From: Desulfobulbaceae bacterium
GTDB lineage: Bacteria > Desulfobacterota > Desulfobulbia > Desulfobulbales > Desulfocapsaceae
Direction: 5' to 3'
NCBI GenBank assembly: GCA_030599175.1
Contig: JAUVON010000136.1
Coordinates: 1-7,219 of the forward strand
DNA length: 7,219 nt
Position numbers and translations under genes: made by a program. This document shows positions 5,756-7,219 of the stretch, one piece after another; the first letter of the stretch is position 1; each line of letters begins with the position of its first letter. Under the pieces are notes generated by a model. That model was not told where the DNA came from, made no database searches, and saw only the letters and a program-made list of their open reading frames with translations.

Positions 5756-5980
5756 TTACAACTTATTAAATAAATCAAAAAGAAAAGTACCGTCAGAAAT
5801 ACCGTCACACTCTTCATGCTGTCCAGTGGAAAAATCCTGAAAATACCACAGTTCCCCTTTTTCCCATGTTTTTTTCAGGACATTTCGCCGACCTTTATAG
5901 ATATCAAGATAACATCGAAGTGGTTTTTCAACTTGGGGGGTAGCTTGAGGGGCAGCTTGGGGGGTGACTGTAAGTGTCAT
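5756..5980 (-). CDS. Small protein of unknown function, third gene of the toxin-antitoxin operon
   Basis: A 74-residue product I do not recognise. The N-terminus carries a short repeat, TPQAAPQATPQVEKP (residues 6-20), encoded by a G-rich direct repeat. TPQ-type repeats of this kind also occur as linkers near the C-terminus of some Fic and AlbA-type ATP-binding proteins, so this start may derive from such a gene. The rest (21-74) is aromatic and charged (CYLDIYKGRR, ELWYFQDF, then an acidic FLFDLF end), without signal peptide or membrane helix. Its ATG overlaps the toxin stop as ATGA, the same junction as between antitoxin and toxin, which argues for real, coupled translation. AGGA lies directly upstream. 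Possible roles are a co-regulator, a chaperone-like partner or a decayed fragment; the sequence does not decide. Confidence 0.55.
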   Translation of the reverse strand: MTLTVTPQAAPQATPQVEKPLRCYLDIYKGRRNVLKKTWEKGELWYFQDFSTGQHEECDGISDGTFLFDLFNKL

Positions 5981-6285
5981 GTCCTATCTCTCACTTTCTT
6001 CTCAAGCCATACCGGGTCTCTTCGCAAAGGTAATAAAGCAATCACATAAGCAATTTCATCCTCAATATCATAATAGACCGCATAAGGAAATCTTTTTGCG
6101 AGCATTCTATAAAGTGCATATTTTTTGACATGGATACCAGCAAAAATTGAAAGAGACTCCACGTCAGCAATCAGACTGTCCCAAAAGTAATCGCCAACTC
6201 CGGTCTCTCTTTGATCATAAAAGACTCGCCCTGCTTCCAGATCATCTGCTGCTTCTCTTAAAACAACTACATCTTTTATGATCAT
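5977..6285 (-). CDS. Type II toxin, RelE/ParE family
   Basis: A 102-residue toxin of the RelE/ParE superfamily. Visible features are the N-terminal strand IIKDVVVL followed by a helix (REAADDLEAGRVFYDQR), the WDSLIADVESL helix, and the C-terminal sheet RFPYAVYYDIED (65-76), VIALLPLRRDP (81-91), which are the recurring family signature; RFPYxVYY and RRDP are typical of the ParE-like branch. ParE toxins act on DNA gyrase and RelE toxins cleave mRNA at the ribosome; the branch target cannot be decided from sequence alone. The gene overlaps the antitoxin stop by four bases (ATGA) and its own stop overlaps the next gene in the same way. No strong ribosome binding site of its own is seen, which fits translational coupling to the antitoxin. 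Length and motifs suggest an intact toxin. Confidence 0.92.
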   Translation of the reverse strand: MIIKDVVVLREAADDLEAGRVFYDQRETGVGDYFWDSLIADVESLSIFAGIHVKKYALYRMLAKRFPYAVYYDIEDEIAYVIALLPLRRDPVWLEKKVRDRT

Positions 6286-6488
6286 GAATTGCGTCTCGCC
6301 TTTAATTCTTTCAAAGAAAGAAATTCCGCCTCACCATTTGCGATTCGTTTTCTCCTTTCCTCAAGGACATCCCGATGCCACCCGGGAGACTCAATCTCAA
6401 CCTTTTCATGCAGCAGGGCATCCCAAAGTATTTCCATGGTTTGAAGTCGTTCTACAGTATTCATTTTTTCAATTTCAAGAATGTTCAT
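6282..6488 (-). CDS. Antitoxin, putative addiction module component family (TIGR02574-like)
   Basis: A 68-residue antitoxin. MNTVERLQTMEILWDAL (9-25) is the characteristic start of this addiction-module family (ERLxxxExLWDxL), followed by ESPGWHRDVLEERRKRIANGEAE, i.e. the W-H-x-x-x-LxER-x-x-x-xxxGE segment, and FLSLKELKAR at the end, where the family has W/L-x-E-L-K. The protein would bind and neutralise the RelE/ParE toxin encoded immediately downstream (4-base overlap) and, as in other type II systems, may repress its own promoter together with the toxin. The start is supported by an AGGAG at 6495-6499, seven bases before the ATG, the best ribosome binding site of the operon, consistent with higher antitoxin output. 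Confidence 0.92.
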   Translation of the reverse strand: MNILEIEKMNTVERLQTMEILWDALLHEKVEIESPGWHRDVLEERRKRIANGEAEFLSLKELKARRNS

Positions 6489-6494
6489 AGCAAT

Positions 6495-6499
6495 CTCCT
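6495..6499 (-). promoter_or_regulatory. Strong ribosome binding site of the antitoxin
   Basis: AGGAG on the minus strand, six to seven bases before the antitoxin ATG. The two downstream genes lack a comparable site and overlap their predecessors, so this site probably drives the whole operon. The gap 6489-6579 should hold the operon promoter, but I cannot pick convincing hexamers. Confidence 0.6.
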
Positions 6500-6579
6500 A
6501 TAATTGGCAATAAGCAAGAAACCATACCCGCTTACTCTAATATACAATATCCACTTGTTATAGTGAAAACTGGCGGCGA

Positions 6580-6789
6580 TCAAACAATCATTTTTACAAC
6601 ACCCCAACCGACAATTAACATTGATGACCCAATACATAAGAGTACAACACAGCACCCGCTGTTACCAGGTGGCTTACCCCCGCCTTGCTTATTCTTTTCA
6701 TCCTCATCAAAAAACAAAGCCATTTCAATGGCACCATCACCATCGTCATCGAGCAAATCTAAAGGATCTTCCCCAAAATCTTCCATCAT
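6580..6789 (-). CDS. Small acidic membrane protein with EF-hand-like loop
   Basis: A 69-residue product of unknown function. Residues 3-33 are strongly acidic; DDDGDGAIEMAL (14-25) has Asp at positions 1, 3 and 5, Gly at 6 and Ile at 8 of a calcium-binding EF-hand loop, but Leu at position 12 where Glu is usual. A Gly/Pro-rich hinge (36-44) leads to a hydrophobic segment (46-66) with CCVVLLC at its start, followed by a Lys: one transmembrane helix with the acidic part on one face. ATGs occur at 6789 and 6786; GAGAAG upstream fits the second slightly better. It stands alone, 91 bases upstream of the antitoxin on the same strand. The plus-strand reading frames over it are low-complexity shadows. 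Moderately sure it is a real gene because acidic, linker and membrane parts form a sensible protein. Confidence 0.55.
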   Translation of the reverse strand: MMEDFGEDPLDLLDDDGDGAIEMALFFDEDEKNKQGGGKPPGNSGCCVVLLCIGSSMLIVGWGVVKMIV

Positions 6790-7048
6790 TACTTCTCAGC
6801 GATAAAAGTCCTTTGGAAAGCCCTACAAGAACGGTATTGCTGCAATCGGTTATTTAATGCCATCAGAACTGAACTCTGAATCTGCCATTTTATCAGCTAT
6901 TGCTGGAACAAGGTTGGCTTGAAACTGCCCACTGAATCACATCAAGGAAATGCTAGGTCACCACTCGATACAGATGACCGTAGATATTTATGGTCATCTC
7001 ATTCCGAATAAGAGCAACACTGCTGTAAACTCTCTTGATGACGTAACC

Positions 7049-7069
7049 ATCCGCAACCTATCCGCAACC
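7049..7069 (+). repeat. Two tandem ATCCGCAACC repeats
   Basis: ATCCGCAACC occurs at 7049-7058 and again at 7060-7069, with a period of 11 bases, about one helical turn. It lies between the integrase remnant and the tRNA 3' end, where arm-type integrase binding sites are often found. It is also coding for the integrase tail (TIRNLSAT), so chance or codon constraint is possible. Confidence 0.45.
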
Positions 7070-7079
7070 ACTAAAAAAG

Positions 7080-7113
7080 AAACCCTCGTAACTAATGAAG
7101 ATTACGAGGGTTT
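7080..7113 (-). terminator. Intrinsic terminator of the tRNA-Met gene
   Basis: A 12-pair stem, AAACCCTCGTAA-like arm (7080-7091) with its complement (7102-7113), closes a 10-base loop. On the minus strand it starts 9 bases after the tRNA CCA end and is followed by TTCTTTTTTAG, a good U tract. On the plus strand the stem ends in TTTTAT, so it could also act for the integrase-side transcript. Confidence 0.85.
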
Positions 7114-7121
7114 TATAGACT

Positions 7122-7198
7122 TGGTGGCGATGCAGGGAATTGAACCCCGGACACTACGGATATGAGCCGTATGCTCTAACCATCTGAGCTACATCGCC
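7122..7198 (-). tRNA. tRNA-Met (anticodon CAU)
   Basis: Seventy-seven bases on the minus strand, including an encoded CCA. Acceptor GGCGATG pairs with CATCGCC, discriminator A73; D arm GCTC-AGATGGTTA-GAGC; anticodon arm CGGCT-CAT-ATCCG with CAU in the loop; T arm with the usual GGTTCAATTCC loop. The first acceptor pair is a normal G-C, so it is not the initiator tRNA. It resembles elongator tRNA-Met; an Ile tRNA whose CAU is modified to lysidine-AU cannot be fully excluded from sequence. Its 3' end faces the integrase remnant. Confidence 0.95.
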
Positions 7199-7219
7199 GA
7201 TGTTGTAAGGCAAAAAAAA

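Larger units (their letters stand above)
6935..7165 (+). pseudogene. C-terminal remnant of a tyrosine recombinase (phage-type integrase)
   Basis: The frame reads NHIKEMLGHHSIQMTVDIYGHLIP from 6935, which is the last conserved box of tyrosine integrases: the LGH-x-S segment and the catalytic tyrosine in VDIYGHL (Y at 6986-6988). Everything upstream is missing: a TGA occurs in frame at 6920-6922 and there is no catalytic-domain sequence with the R-K-H-R residues. About 6897-6914, in another frame, reads LLLEQG, the motif normally found some 5 residues before IKEMLGH, so a frameshifted scrap of upstream sequence may persist. After YGHLIP the frame continues over the direct repeats, the hairpin at 7080-7113 and into the tRNA-Met gene, stopping at 7163-7165 inside the anticodon arm; the last 15 or so residues are translated tRNA. 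It marks an integration event at this tRNA. Confidence 0.8.

Noticed and set aside
6563..6857. Two plus-strand frames rich in Ser/Lys/His
   Set aside because: They are antisense shadows of the acidic membrane protein, with low complexity and no start signals.
7070..7165. The end of the integrase frame as a genuine protein domain
   Set aside because: It is translated terminator hairpin and tRNA-Met sequence; this is a known artefact of integrases that read into their tRNA target.
1..7219. CRISPR array, rRNA or complete insertion sequence
   Set aside because: No regularly spaced repeats, no rRNA-like sequence and no transposase with terminal inverted repeats were seen.

Overview
The window looks like chromosomal sequence from a Gram-negative, mostly anaerobic lineage, most plausibly a Desulfobacterota (deltaproteobacterial) genome. 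The pointers are a tRNA-Sec gene (selC) with an encoded CCA end, an acyltransferase of the sub-family whose second motif reads FPQTTRS, and secreted proteins of the CSLREA / choice-of-anchor Q and trypsin types that are common in that group. The assignment is inference from family recognition, not from a marker gene. Base composition is moderate to AT-rich, and most intergenic stretches are short.

Bases 1-3163 form a block of exported proteins: a small secreted protein of unknown function (+), a complete trypsin-like S1A serine protease (-), and a right-handed beta-helix protein (+). The first two converge; the protease and the beta-helix gene diverge from a shared AT-rich intergenic region. 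The protease and the beta-helix protein end in similar short hydrophobic C-terminal tails. Bases 3244-3341 hold selC on the minus strand.

Bases 3632-4000 encode a small acidic protein with an H-x3-C-x2-C motif like that of zinc-binding anti-sigma domains. It converges on an acyltransferase gene (4060-4839, -), which lies downstream of an unrecognised cytoplasmic gene (4907-5473, -) that is better started at 5473 than at the upstream TTG.

Bases 5756-6488 on the minus strand are a compact antitoxin-toxin pair (addiction-module antitoxin plus RelE/ParE toxin) with a third small gene; both junctions are ATGA overlaps, so translation is probably coupled. Upstream of it, 6580-6789 (-) is a small acidic membrane protein with a calcium-loop-like segment.

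The right edge holds the C-terminal remnant of a tyrosine recombinase (about 6935-7069). Its reading frame runs over an intrinsic terminator and into a tRNA-Met(CAU) gene (7122-7198, -). This is a footprint of a former integrative element at the tRNA 3' end. Together with the toxin-antitoxin operon it suggests that the right half is accessory DNA, while the selC/acyltransferase part looks like chromosome backbone.
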